Shown here in pieces: positions 7,425-16,400 of a stretch of 40,197 bases of DNA (the first letter of the stretch is position 1; each line of letters opens with the position of its first letter). Source of the stretch: Roseburia sp. (lineage in GTDB: Bacteria > Bacillota > Clostridia > Lachnospirales > Lachnospiraceae); the NCBI GenBank assembly GCA_023667765.1, contig JAMOZS010000022.1, positions 1 to 40,197 on the forward strand, given 5' to 3'. Made by a program: the position numbers and the translations under genes. Below the pieces are notes generated by a model. It did not search any database. It saw only the letters and a list, made by a program, of their open reading frames with translations, and was not told where the DNA came from.

Positions 7425-8264
7425 ATGAGACTTGGCGGAGCGATAGAAAAACCCTATGGTAATCCGGAGGAATGGGTGGCGCTGGTAAAGCGGCTGGGTT
7501 ACAGTGCAGTATTGGCTCCTGTGAGCTGTGAGGCGGATAGCGCAGTAAGACAGGCTTATCTGGCGGCCGCAAGGGAGAACGATTTGGTTATCGGAGAGGT
7601 GGGCGTCTGGAAGAACTGCCTGTCAAAGGATGAGGGGGAGAGGAAGGCGGCAATGGATTATGCGAAGGCACAGCTGGAACTGGCAGAGGAGCTGGGGGCA
7701 AATTGCTGTGTAAACATTATGGGAAGCAGAAGTGAAATCTGGGACGGTTTTGCAGTCGAAAACTATGATGAGGATGTGTATGCTATGGGGGTGGAAAGCA
7801 TCCGGGAAATCATTGACGCAGTAAAGCCGAAGCATACCAGTTATTCCATTGAATCCATGCCCTGGATAACGCCGGATTCACCGGAGCAGTATTTGAAGCT
7901 GTTAAAGGATGTGGATAGAGGAGAGGCCTTTGGGGTACATCTGGATTTTGTAAATATGATTAACTGTCCCGAGCGGTATGTGAGGAGTACAGAGTTTATC
8001 CGGCATTGCTTTTCTCTGTTGGGCCCATATATTAAGAGTATACATGGCAAGGATGTGCTGATGGAAAGAGCTTATACAACTCTGATTCATGAGACAATGC
8101 CGGGCCGGGGAACTCTGGATTATACCAAAATACTGCCTATGGTGGAGAATCTGGGCCCGGATACGACATTTTTCATTGAGCATTTACCGGACTTTGACGC
8201 CTATCAGCAGGCGGCGGCTTATATCAGAAATCAGGCGGCGCTGGCAGGGGTGGAAGTAAAGTAG
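7425..8264 (+). CDS. Sugar phosphate isomerase/epimerase-like TIM-barrel protein
   Basis: This 279-aa protein of the xylose-isomerase-like (AP endonuclease 2) fold has metal-binding acidic and His residues spaced as in the family: IGEVGVW, CCVNIMGS, YSIESMPW (Glu), GVHLDFVNM (His and Asp), IKSIHGKDV (His) and a late TFFIEHLPD (Glu). It probably catalyses a metal-dependent isomerisation or epimerisation of a small sugar or cyclitol, but the substrate cannot be told. AAGGAGG sits about 8 bp before the ATG, and the gene lies 12 bp after the oxidase-like gene, so they are likely one operon. No sugar transporter is nearby. Confidence 0.8.
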   Translation: MRLGGAIEKPYGNPEEWVALVKRLGYSAVLAPVSCEADSAVRQAYLAAARENDLVIGEVGVWKNCLSKDEGERKAAMDYAKAQLELAEELGANCCVNIMGSRSEIWDGFAVENYDEDVYAMGVESIREIIDAVKPKHTSYSIESMPWITPDSPEQYLKLLKDVDRGEAFGVHLDFVNMINCPERYVRSTEFIRHCFSLLGPYIKSIHGKDVLMERAYTTLIHETMPGRGTLDYTKILPMVENLGPDTTFFIEHLPDFDAYQQAAAYIRNQAALAGVEVK

Positions 8265-8318
8265 GGGAAAGAGGAACGGAAGGTAATAGAGCAGGATATT
8301 GAGAAACAGGAGTGCATC

Positions 8319-9602
8319 GTGAGACATAGATTTGTGAGTACGGCTTCTCTTGTGGTTATGTTGGCAGCAGTATATTTCGGCAGCAGACAGCAGTCCCAGG
8401 TGATGGCAGTTAACGGTATGACAGATAACCATATAGAAGATGGCTATATAGAAAATAACCATATAGAAGATAATCCCATGGGAGATATTCCTATGGAAAA
8501 GCCCCGGCATGGGGTGCAGCCGGCTTTAAGCGCCGGCGTATTCGGGCTGCCTGTACAGGAGGGGGAATTACCGCCGCCGGTATCGGAAACCGGGCCGGGG
8601 GGAGAACCGGGGGAGCAGCCGCAGACGTCATCGGAAGAACAGGAGGATACCGACGAAAACGAGTATGCGAATCTGGCGATTGCGGATGTGACGGATTATG
8701 TGAATGTGCGAAGCCTTCCCGGTACGGACGGAGAGATTGTAGGAAAAATCTATGACGGCGCGGTAGCTCAGATTATAGAAACAGCCGGAGAAAAAAAGGA
8801 TTGGTTTCATGTAACCTCAGGTAGTGTGGAAGGATATATTAAGGCCGAGTACTTTATCTACGGACAGGCGGCTTTAGAAGTGATGGACGATTATGTGACA
8901 AGATATGTGCGGGTACAGGCGGACAGGCTGAATGTGCGAAAGGACGCCGATAGGGAGGCAAAGCGTATTGGCTACCTGGACCAGGGGGAGAAGGCTTTGC
9001 TTTTGGAGAACTGCGGCGAGTGGATGAAGGTGCAGTACAGCCATGGCGAGGAGGGCTATGTATCCTCCCAATATGTGATGGTGCAGGAGGAGTTTACATA
9101 TGCTCGTTCCATGGAGGAGGAAAGACAGGAAAAGGAGAGGCTGAAGGCTTTGCAGGAGAGGCAGAGCGCTTCGGAGGAAAGCGCTCCCGAAAGCGTCGCT
9201 AACGTAACGCCGCCCAATACGGATTATGGCTCAAATGCCGAGCTGAGAGAAGAACTGATAGCCTATGCCATGCAGTTTCTGGGGGTTCAGTATGTCCATG
9301 GGGGCAGCAGCCTCACGGAGGGAACCGATTGTTCCGGTTTTACCAGCCTGATTTATGCGGACTTTGGCTATTCTATTGGTAGAACCCCCTCCAGCCAATT
9401 ATCCTCTGCAGGCAGAGGCATTGATTACAGCGAGATTCAGAAGGGGGATATTATCTGTTATGGCAAGAATGGGAAATGTACGCATGTGGCGATTTATATC
9501 GGGGACGGGCAGATTATACATGAGGCTAACGCCAGAAAAGGCGTGGTGATTTATCAGGCAGACTACGATACCATTCTGGGAGTCAGAAATGTGATTGATT
9601 AG
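8319..9602 (+). CDS. SH3-domain NlpC/P60 cell-wall hydrolase (C40 peptidase)
   Basis: This is an exported peptidoglycan hydrolase of 427 aa. Its parts are: a hydrophobic N-terminal signal (FVSTASLVVMLAAVYFG, residues 4-20); a variable linker with short imperfect repeats (NHIEDGYIENNHIED); a first bacterial SH3 domain around ADVTDYVNVRSLPGTDGE; a second around VQADRLNVRKDADREAKRIG; a Glu-rich spacer (EEERQEKERLKALQE); and a C-terminal NlpC/P60 domain. The catalytic Cys is in TDCSGF, the His in CTHVAIYIG and the third polar residue in IIHEA. The start is a GTG with CAGGAG upstream. The 3' end overlaps the convergent CapA-like gene by 20 bp. It should cut gamma-D-Glu-diamino acid bonds in the stem peptide. 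Confidence 0.92.
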   Translation: MRHRFVSTASLVVMLAAVYFGSRQQSQVMAVNGMTDNHIEDGYIENNHIEDNPMGDIPMEKPRHGVQPALSAGVFGLPVQEGELPPPVSETGPGGEPGEQPQTSSEEQEDTDENEYANLAIADVTDYVNVRSLPGTDGEIVGKIYDGAVAQIIETAGEKKDWFHVTSGSVEGYIKAEYFIYGQAALEVMDDYVTRYVRVQADRLNVRKDADREAKRIGYLDQGEKALLLENCGEWMKVQYSHGEEGYVSSQYVMVQEEFTYARSMEEERQEKERLKALQERQSASEESAPESVANVTPPNTDYGSNAELREELIAYAMQFLGVQYVHGGSSLTEGTDCSGFTSLIYADFGYSIGRTPSSQLSSAGRGIDYSEIQKGDIICYGKNGKCTHVAIYIGDGQIIHEANARKGVVIYQADYDTILGVRNVID

Positions 9603-10950
9603 TGTCGGAGGCGGCGTCCCCTATTTGGTCTATCGGGAGAACAGAGTCCCCCAGGATTTCGTTCTCCCATTTTTTTAAATCCTCCCATTCTAACGCAGTA
9701 CCTCCATAATTGCGTATACCGTGGGCGGCGCTTTGCTCCTTGGTATACTCTTCCAGAAAATAGATATTCTCCACGCGCACAGGGTTGCTGGTATATTGAC
9801 AAACCAGAGGAATGGCGCCGGATTTTTCGGCGTCAATGGCAAGTCCTGTCTCCGTACTTTGGAAAGTGACCCAGGCCATGGCCTCCAGCATACAAAGCGG
9901 CTCCTTCTGGGTGGAGACATAATTACCCAGAGAATAAAAGCACAGAGCCGTATTGCCGTTTTCGGCGGTAATCCATTCCACCGGCTGTACGACATGGGGA
10001 TGGGTTCCGATAATTAAATCCGCACCGGCAGCAGTCATCTGTCGGGCAAACTCCTCCTGGTAGCGGGAAGGGACAGTGGCATATTCCGTGCCCCAGTGGG
10101 GACATACTATCACGGCGTCCGCCAGCCTGTCCGCAACGGCGATATCCTCTAACACCTGTGGATGAAGCGTTGTAAAGTCAATCGTTCCGTTATTCTCATT
10201 CCAGTCGCAGAGCATGTCCAAATGTCCCTGAAAGGAGGAGGGAAGCACCTCCATATTGGGGCCGTAGGTGTAATTTAAGACGGCAAAGGTATAATCGTCT
10301 ACGGTGAGCAGCGGAATCCTTTCCTCGGGAGCAACCTCACGGGTATCTGTATCGTGTATGCCTACCATTAAGACTTCCGGGTGCTGCTTCCAGAAATCCA
10401 CACAGTTCATAAGTCCGGAAATCTGCTGGTCTGCGGCGTGATTGCTGGCGTGGAGCACAACATTGAATCCGGCAGCGGCGATGCTGTCGCCGACTTCCGT
10501 AGGGGAATTAAAGTGGGGATAGCCGGAGAAGCCCAGTTGATTGCCGCCCAGAATAGTTTCCTGATTGATGATGCGGATATCCGCCCGTTCCAGAAAAGGA
10601 GAGATATTTTCATAGAGAAAGCGATAGTCCAGGCTGTTATCCTCCTGATAGCCGGAGTATATGACTCCCATGTGCATCAGATTGTCGCCGACAGCCATCA
10701 GTGTGACAGTGGGCGAAAGCACGGGTTCTTCGGTTTTTTCCGATTCTTCATATTTGCCAAAATTGTCGGGTTTAAAGCCCTGAGAGGAATCGGTATCTGT
10801 CAGGGCCTCTGCCGTTGGCAGAGAAATGCTCGCATTTACAGGGCTGGTGTCATCCATCCATAAAACGGCCTCCCGGCAGAGAAAGAAAATTCCGCACAGG
10901 AGCAATAATGTAACGGGTATGGAAATTAAAAATCTGGTACCTTTTTTCAT
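9583..10950 (-). CDS. CapA family metallophosphatase-like protein, membrane-anchored
   Basis: This 455-aa protein has an N-terminal membrane segment (FLISIPVTLLLLCGIFFLC, about residues 6-24), a short linker, then the CapA/PGA_cap domain named from poly-gamma-glutamate capsule synthesis. Motifs are LMAVGDNLMHMGVIYSG, NQETILGG, HASNHAADQ and GTHPHVVQPVEW, which supply the Asp, Asn and His ligands of this calcineurin-like fold. No capsule synthesis genes (capB, capC) are nearby, and many Clostridia carry stand-alone CapA paralogues of unknown role. I choose the Met at 10950 directly before the Lys-rich signal. The in-frame extension to 11025 lacks a leader-like start. The ribosome site is weak. 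Confidence 0.85.
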   Translation of the reverse strand: MKKGTRFLISIPVTLLLLCGIFFLCREAVLWMDDTSPVNASISLPTAEALTDTDSSQGFKPDNFGKYEESEKTEEPVLSPTVTLMAVGDNLMHMGVIYSGYQEDNSLDYRFLYENISPFLERADIRIINQETILGGNQLGFSGYPHFNSPTEVGDSIAAAGFNVVLHASNHAADQQISGLMNCVDFWKQHPEVLMVGIHDTDTREVAPEERIPLLTVDDYTFAVLNYTYGPNMEVLPSSFQGHLDMLCDWNENNGTIDFTTLHPQVLEDIAVADRLADAVIVCPHWGTEYATVPSRYQEEFARQMTAAGADLIIGTHPHVVQPVEWITAENGNTALCFYSLGNYVSTQKEPLCMLEAMAWVTFQSTETGLAIDAEKSGAIPLVCQYTSNPVRVENIYFLEEYTKEQSAAHGIRNYGGTALEWEDLKKWENEILGDSVLPIDQIGDAASDTNQSHF

Positions 10951-11214
10951 AGATTCACATTCTTTCTTCTTTGAAAAATTTATCGGATTGTTTTTTAAAC
11001 AGCCTGAAGGTTTTTTTGCGGCCATTTGACCGAAAATGAATGGTACAATACATTAGGCTCATTGTAGCACGATTCGTTAAAAAAATATACTTTTTTTGTA
11101 AAGCACCTTCAAATGTATCCTCAAATGAAAGATATGAAAGATTCAGGGAAAAATTAAGGGAGGGGTGAGGGGATGCAGGACACGGAAAGTTTAGAAAATA
11201 TAGCGGAAAATCTA

Positions 11215-11243
11215 TTGACAGAGAGCCATTCCTATCATATAAT
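11215..11243 (+). promoter_or_regulatory. Consensus promoter of the rplM-rpsI operon
   Basis: Perfect TTGACA (11215-11220) and perfect TATAAT (11238-11243) are separated by 17 bp. This is the strongest promoter match in the window, as expected for ribosomal proteins. The rplM start follows at 11398, leaving a leader of about 145 nt. Confidence 0.92.
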
Positions 11244-11249
11244 ATACAA

Positions 11250-11397
11250 CTGTGACAAGTTTTTTCAATGCTTAGCCAAAGCCCCGGCGAGGCATTTGAG
11301 AGATAGAAACTGTTCCGGAGCGTTTACATTTGTAGCCGGACATCTGCAAAGTATTACGAAGAAGGAACAAAGGACAAAGTAAGACGGAGGAAGCATC
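11250..11397 (+). promoter_or_regulatory. 5' leader of the L13-S9 operon, possible L13 autoregulatory leader
   Basis: The transcribed leader between the promoter and rplM can form a stem with AATGCTT pairing to GAGGCATT around 11268-11300, and a 5-bp stem TCCGG/CCGGA around 11313-11341. L13 leaders are known in Firmicutes, but I could not verify a match to that motif. The rest of 10951-11214, between the divergent CapA-like gene and this promoter, shows no gene that I accept. Confidence 0.35.
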
Positions 11398-11826
11398 ATG
11401 AAAACATTTATGGCTAGTCCAGCTACAATCGATAGAAAATGGTATGTAGTAGACGCTACAGATATGACCTTGGGACGTTTGGCTTCTGAGGTGGCAAAGG
11501 TATTGAGAGGAAAGAATAAGCCTATCTTTACTCCTCATATTGATACCGGCGATTATGTAATCGTTGTGAATGCAGAGAAGGTCAAGGTTACCGGTAAGAA
11601 ATTGGATCAGAAAATTTACTATCGTCATTCCGATTATGTGGGCGGTATGAAGGAGACAACCTTAAAAGAGAAGCTGAATAAGAAACCGGAAGAGGTTGTA
11701 GAGCTTGCAGTGAAGGGTATGCTGCCCAAGGGACCTTTAGGCAGACAGATGTACACTAAGCTGTATGTATATGCAGGCCCGGAGCACAAGCATATGGCTC
11801 AGAAGCCTGAAGCGCTGACATTCTAA
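11398..11826 (+). CDS. rplM: Ribosomal protein uL13
   Basis: This is the 142-aa large-subunit protein L13, an early assembly protein. Clear family motifs are [49 protein letters not shown] and the C-terminal [28 protein letters not shown]. The start has GGAGG about 7 bp upstream. It lies 21 bp before rpsI, the near-universal pairing in bacteria. Confidence 0.99.
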   Translation: MKTFMASPATIDRKWYVVDATDMTLGRLASEVAKVLRGKNKPIFTPHIDTGDYVIVVNAEKVKVTGKKLDQKIYYRHSDYVGGMKETTLKEKLNKKPEEVVELAVKGMLPKGPLGRQMYTKLYVYAGPEHKHMAQKPEALTF

Positions 11827-11847
11827 GGGATAGGAGGAAAATAAATC

Positions 11848-12243
11848 ATGGCTAAAACGGATAAGTACTATGGAACCGGCAGAAGAAAGAAATCCATCGC
11901 AAGAGTATATTTAGTACCTGGTAAGGGCGATGTGGTGATTAATAAAAGAAGTATGGATGATTATTTTGGTCTTGAGACTTTAAAGGTAATTGTTCGCCAG
12001 CCTCTGGCAGCTACCGAGAATGTGGATAAGTTTGACGTTCTGGTAAATGTAAAGGGCGGCGGTTATACCGGTCAGGCAGGAGCTATCAGACATGGCATTG
12101 CAAGAGCTTTGCTCCAGGTGGATGCTGATTACAGACCTGTTTTAAAGAAGGCAGGTTACCTGACCAGAGACCCTCGTATGAAGGAAAGAAAGAAGTATGG
12201 CTTGAAGGCTGCAAGACGTGCGCCTCAGTTCTCAAAGAGATAA
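11848..12243 (+). CDS. rpsI: Ribosomal protein uS9
   Basis: This is the 131-aa small-subunit protein S9. It opens with [16 protein letters not shown], contains [19 protein letters not shown] and ends with the conserved [17 protein letters not shown] tail, whose last Arg reaches the P-site tRNA. The tail is intact even though the AT-rich island begins immediately after the stop codon, as when an element integrates at the end of a conserved gene and restores it. AGGAGG lies upstream of the ATG. Confidence 0.99.
   Translation: MAKTDKYYGTGRRKKSIARVYLVPGKGDVVINKRSMDDYFGLETLKVIVRQPLAATENVDKFDVLVNVKGGGYTGQAGAIRHGIARALLQVDADYRPVLKKAGYLTRDPRMKERKKYGLKAARRAPQFSKR
12228..12237. other. Candidate attL core at the 3' end of rpsI
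   Basis: GTTCTCAAAG, covering the last codons of rpsI, recurs exactly at 21744-21753, just past the island's right-end terminator. Ten bases is short for proof. The placement, at the end of a conserved ribosomal gene with an integrase stub next to it, is what an attachment site would look like. Confidence 0.35.
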
Positions 12244-12363
12244 TCAGCGGTTATCGCGAGAATACAGAAAAGCCCGATTTTACAAGGATTACAGAGGTTG
12301 TGGAGAGCTGTCAGATGTGCTGTATTTCAAACGGTATGGAACACGAATATCAATGATATGTAT

Positions 12364-12400
12364 AGGACATTTTCAGAGAAATCTGGGAATGTCCTTTTTT
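12364..12400 (+). terminator. Intrinsic terminator downstream of rpsI
   Basis: AGGACATT (12364-12371) pairs with AATGTCCT (12388-12395). Between them CAGA-GAAA-TCTG closes a GAAA tetraloop through two T-G wobbles, giving a continuous 14-bp hairpin followed by six Ts to 12400. It terminates the rplM-rpsI transcript. The rest of 12244-12542 shows no gene I can support. Confidence 0.9.
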
Positions 12401-12542
12401 GCGAGTTCCTACAAGCGGTGCATTGGCAGTTGAATATTGGATGGGAGTGCTTGCACTTACAGATATATGTTTTGATGTCAATACAGCGCGCCAGCACGAC
12501 ATGAGCAAGATTGTAACGCAATCTGCGAATGGCCGCTTGGAA

Positions 12543-12701
12543 CTAAATTCGATTAATTGTATTTATAAGTTCCTTAACATCAAAGTGGGTATATACTTTC
12601 TCGGTTAAAGTCATCGCACCAGAGTGTCCCGCAATCTTCTTAATAATCATTTGATTGACACGGCTTCCACTAACATGGAAATACATGTGTGCCTGCAATA
12701 A
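12543..12701 (-). pseudogene. C-terminal stub of a tyrosine recombinase (integrase)
   Basis: The minus strand encodes 52 residues ending at 12543-12545 and preceded by an in-frame stop at 12702-12704. The segment IIKKIAGHSGAMTLTEKVYTHFD contains the last two catalytic elements of a phage-type integrase, the His of GHSG and the Tyr nucleophile in KVYTH. Everything upstream (core Arg, Lys, Arg and the arm-binding domain) is missing. The gene pointed toward rpsI, the usual orientation next to an attachment site. It marks the left end of the restriction-modification island and shows that the element can no longer move by itself. Confidence 0.8.
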
Positions 12702-12707
12702 TTATCT

Positions 12708-13076
12708 ATGCGGGTAGCAGCTAAGCAGATGGATTATGAGGAAGCCGATGAATGGGTAAAAGAGGCAAATGAGCGAGCTGACAGAATCGAGGCTGATATC
12801 AAAACTCAAAGCGATACTCTGGTAGATTTGCAGGAGAAGGCAACGAAGCTGGAGAGAAAAGCAGAGATTGCGGAGATGGTTTACAATATGGCTAGAGGTT
12901 CTGGCGGCAATGAAACCTTAAGGGATAAGCTCATAGATGTTATGTACGAGAATCAACAACTGAAAGCGGAAAACTCTAAACTTCGGGAAACTCTGAATAA
13001 GGCTTACGATTTCATAAAACAGTTTGTGGTGGATGGAAAGAATCTGCGCGAGCGGTTTCTGGCGAGTATTGGGTAG
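12708..13076 (+). pseudogene. C-terminal fragment of a MobV (Pre/Mob) relaxase
   Basis: The 122 residues are mostly heptad-rich coiled coil (NERADRIEADIKTQSDTLVDLQEKATKLERKAEI), followed by MVYNMARGSGGNETLRDKLIDVMYENQQL and a FIKQFVVDGKNL tail, the signature end of clostridial MobV plasmid-mobilisation proteins (from memory). The N-terminal relaxase domain with its His motifs is absent. The fragment begins only 6 bp after the stop that bounds the integrase stub, so a deletion has fused the ends of two mobile-element genes. It has no ribosome site and is followed by its own terminator. Confidence 0.75.
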
Positions 13077-13118
13077 GTGGTTGAGAAGGTTAGAAGTGGT
13101 TTTGGAAGGTAGTTATGG

Positions 13119-13144
13119 GGAGCATCGGAGACGATGCTCCTTTT
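13119..13144 (+). terminator. Intrinsic terminator after the mobV fragment
   Basis: GGAGCATCG (13119-13127) and CGATGCTCC (13132-13140) form a perfect 9-bp stem with a GAGA loop, followed by four Ts then As. It separates the relaxase remnant from the downstream operon, whose promoter starts about 45 bp later. Confidence 0.8.
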
Positions 13145-13189
13145 AAAAAAATAGAACTAAGAAATACTACGAAATACCACAAAAAGAGA

Positions 13190-13218
13190 TTGAAAACACA
13201 GAACATATGTGCTATGCT
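13190..13218 (+). promoter_or_regulatory. Promoter of the restriction-modification operon
   Basis: TTGAAA (13190-13195) and TATGCT (13213-13218) have 17-bp spacing. The palindrome ACATATGT lies in the spacer, and a short direct repeat (GAAATACTAC/GAAATACCAC) lies just upstream. The small HTH protein encoded first in the operon could bind here. That is inference. Confidence 0.6.
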
Positions 13219-13254
13219 AGTGGTAGTGTTTCAAAGAATAGGAGAACTTATGCT

Positions 13255-13443
13255 ATGGATAATTATATGGAAGATTGGATTGGAATTGAAGCAGCGGCTA
13301 GTTATTTGGACGTGACAAAAGACACTATTAGAAATTGGATTAAAAAGACTGATATTCCGGCACATAAAATAGGAAAATTATGGAAATTTAAAAGAGTTGA
13401 ATTAGATGCATGGGTTAAAAGTGGGCGTAGTGCAATAGATTAG
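13255..13443 (+). CDS. Small helix-turn-helix (excisionase-family) DNA-binding protein
   Basis: This 62-aa protein is essentially one MerR/excisionase-type HTH domain: WIGIEAAASYLDVTKDTIRNWIKK, then DIPAHKIGKLWKFKRVELDAWVKSG. The fold (HTH_17) is used by excisionases and by small regulators placed in front of restriction-modification genes. It is the first gene after the island promoter and ends 52 bp before the Eco57I-like gene. A role as control protein of the operon fits better than excision, because the integrase is dead. The start at 13255 has AGGAG 10 bp upstream. A longer reading from 13207 would overlap the promoter. Confidence 0.8.
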   Translation: MDNYMEDWIGIEAAASYLDVTKDTIRNWIKKTDIPAHKIGKLWKFKRVELDAWVKSGRSAID

Positions 13444-13495
13444 TACGGTTGTGTGTTTGGAAATTAATTGTTAAGAGCAAGGGGGAGGCTATTAT

Positions 13496-16400
13496 ATGAG
13501 CATTGAAAGATTAAAGCAGTTGATAATGCAGTATAAAGAGAGTGTGAGTTATTATCATGATGCTAAAAATGCATATAATGAGACAGAATGTCGAGATGAA
13601 TACATTAGTCCGTTGTTGGAGTGTTTTGGTTGGGATGTACATAATAAAAGGGGTAAATTGCCTCAATACAAAGAGGTTGTAGTAGAAAAGTTTTCTAATA
13701 GCTCAGAAAGACCGGATTATACATTGACTTTAAATGGGGTGTCTAAGCTTTTTGTTGAAGCAAAGAAACCAAGTGTTGATATAACTATTGAGTTTGAGCC
13801 TGCAATGCAGACCAGAAAATATGGATGGAATGCTAATCATGCATTAGCAATATTGACCAACTTTGAAAATCTCCTGATTTATGATACAACGAACAAGCCA
13901 GAAGAAGGAGATAGTGCAAGTACTTCGTTGTATAGGAAATATAACTATGAAGACTATGTGGAAAAATATCAAGAAATTGCAGACTTGATTTCCAGAGATA
14001 ATGTGTATTCTGGACAATACGATGAATTCATTAAATCAAATTTTCAGAGTGATACCAGATATAGTACGGAGATTGATGAAATTTTTCTTAAACAAATTAA
14101 TAAATGGAGACTTGAAATTGGTAGTTATCTGTATGAAAATAAAGAAGACTATAGAAATATTAGTGTACTTAACGATACAGTACAAGATTTTATCAATCAA
14201 ATTATTTTTTTGAGAATCAGTGAAGATAGAAAATTGCCTTTATACATGAAATTATACGAAACTGTGGAAGATAGGGCATCCTTGCAGAAGGTATTAACTA
14301 TGGTTTTTAAGGAGGCAGATAAGCGATACAATTCAGGATTGTTCAAAAATGATAGACCGCTTTTTGATTTGAGTTGTGATATTATTTATGAGATGATAGA
14401 GTCATTGTATTATCCGAAGACACCATATATGTTTACGATTATTGAACCAAGTATCTTGGGAAAAATATACGAATCCTTTTTGGCTGAAAGTCTTGTGTTG
14501 CAAGATGGAAAAATTGCACTAGCGCAAAAGAAGGAATATTTGTATAAGTCAGTAGTAAGTACGCCGGTGGAAATAGTGAGATATATGGTGAAAAATACAC
14601 TAGAGCCATTATGTAAGGGAAGGACTCCTCAGGAAATTTTGAGTTTGAGAATTGCTGATATTGCATGTGGATCGGGTATCTTTCTAGAGGAAGCATATCA
14701 ATATCTGGTTGATTGCTGTACTGAGTGGTATAAGTTAAATGATAAAGAACATCTATTGGTGGTGGAAGATGGTATGGAGAAACTGCCTTTAGTTGACAAG
14801 AAAGAGATTTTGACAAATTGTATTTATGGTGTAGATATTGATATCCATGCAGTAGAAGTTAGTAAGTTTTCCTTATTATTGAAGTTAATTGAAAATGAAA
14901 CGGAACCATCTGTTATGAGCAGCAAACCTATATTACCAGAGTTGGAAGATAATATTAAATGCGGCAATTCTTTAGTGTCGGATGAAGATATTGAGGGATT
15001 AAATATTACATCGGAGGATTTAATAAATATAGACCCGTTTGATTGGCAGGAAATCAATGGTGGAGATAAGTTTGATGTAATTATTGGTAATCCGCCTTAT
15101 GTTAAGACGGAAGATATTAAAAAACTTCATACCAACGCAGAGGTCAAAATTTATAAGAAGTATGGAAGTTCTCATAAACAGTTTGATAAATATTATTTGT
15201 TTATTGAAAAGGCATTGGAATTGATTAATGAAAATGGTTTGATGTGTTATATTGTGCCAAATAAATTTCTACACACAGAATCTGCAGAGAAACTTCGACT
15301 TATGATTAAGGATAAGATTGTTAAACTTGACGATTTTGGCGCTGTTCAGTTATTTAAAGATAAGACAATATATAGTTCGATTCTTACAGTGGGTACAACC
15401 AATGCGGAAAAATTAGCATATAGGACAGTAGATAAGGTAGCACATTTGTGGAATGACGAGGTTGAACAATATAGTCTTATTCCTAAGAAAAGCTTGAATT
15501 GTATGCCATGGACTGAAAACTCGAATATTAATGATGATTCACCATGGCTAGTGTCAGATGACGATGTGTATTTGAGTATGATGAAAAATGCTAGAGTAAA
15601 AATAGTTTTTTTGGCTGATATTGTAGAGATATATAATGGAATTCAAACAAGTGCAGAGAAAGTATATAAGATTGAAGGTAAGACAATTGTATCAGAGGAT
15701 GAAAATTATGTGAAGTTCAGAGTTCAGGATAGGGAATATATGATTGAAAGGGGAGTTTTGAGATTATATTTTAAACCTACCAGAGCGGAACAAGGTGCAT
15801 TGGATACTTATAGTGATATTAATCAAGTTAAGGTTAATTACAATATTTTTCCATATGATGAAAATGGCAATTTTATCACTAAGGATATAATGGAAACACA
15901 ATATCCCCATGCGTGGGAATATTTATTAGAACATAAAGATATATTGTTGCCAAAATCATTAGGTGGAAATAGAGATGTGCAACCTATTGTTTCTGATAAA
16001 GACGAATGGTATCGATATGGAAGAAGTCAAGCGATTACAAGTCTTAATAATAGAGATAAAATAATTGTTGGAGTTAATCGTAAAAAGGATAATCCGTTGT
16101 ATCTTATGGATAAAACCCATTACTTAATTGCTTCCGGTGGAACAGCTGGTTATGTGGGAATATCTTTGAAAGAAGACAGTGAATATCAGCTAGAGTACAT
16201 ACATGCATGGTTATCACATCCATGGACAGACTGGTATTTACAATCAATTGGTAGTGATTTTGAAGGTGGCTTTATAGCAAGGGGAACATATACATTGCCA
16301 ATGGTTCCTTTTATCAAGCTGGATTTTGAGGATAAAAAGCAAAAGGAATTATACAACCAAGTCGTAGCTAATACAATACGAATTGGTGAATTAAACGAAG

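Noticed and set aside
10381-10863. 160-codon plus-strand ORF opposite the CapA-like gene
   Set aside because: It is a shadow of the CapA-like coding strand, which shows conserved metal-site motifs.
11173-11382. 69-codon plus-strand ORF upstream of rplM with a G-rich ribosome-like site
   Set aside because: The consensus promoter of rplM lies inside it, its composition is leader-like, and I recognise no domain.
13255-13443. Functional excisionase for the island
   Set aside because: The HTH type fits, but the integrase is only a C-terminal stub and the gene leads an RM operon, so a control role is more likely.
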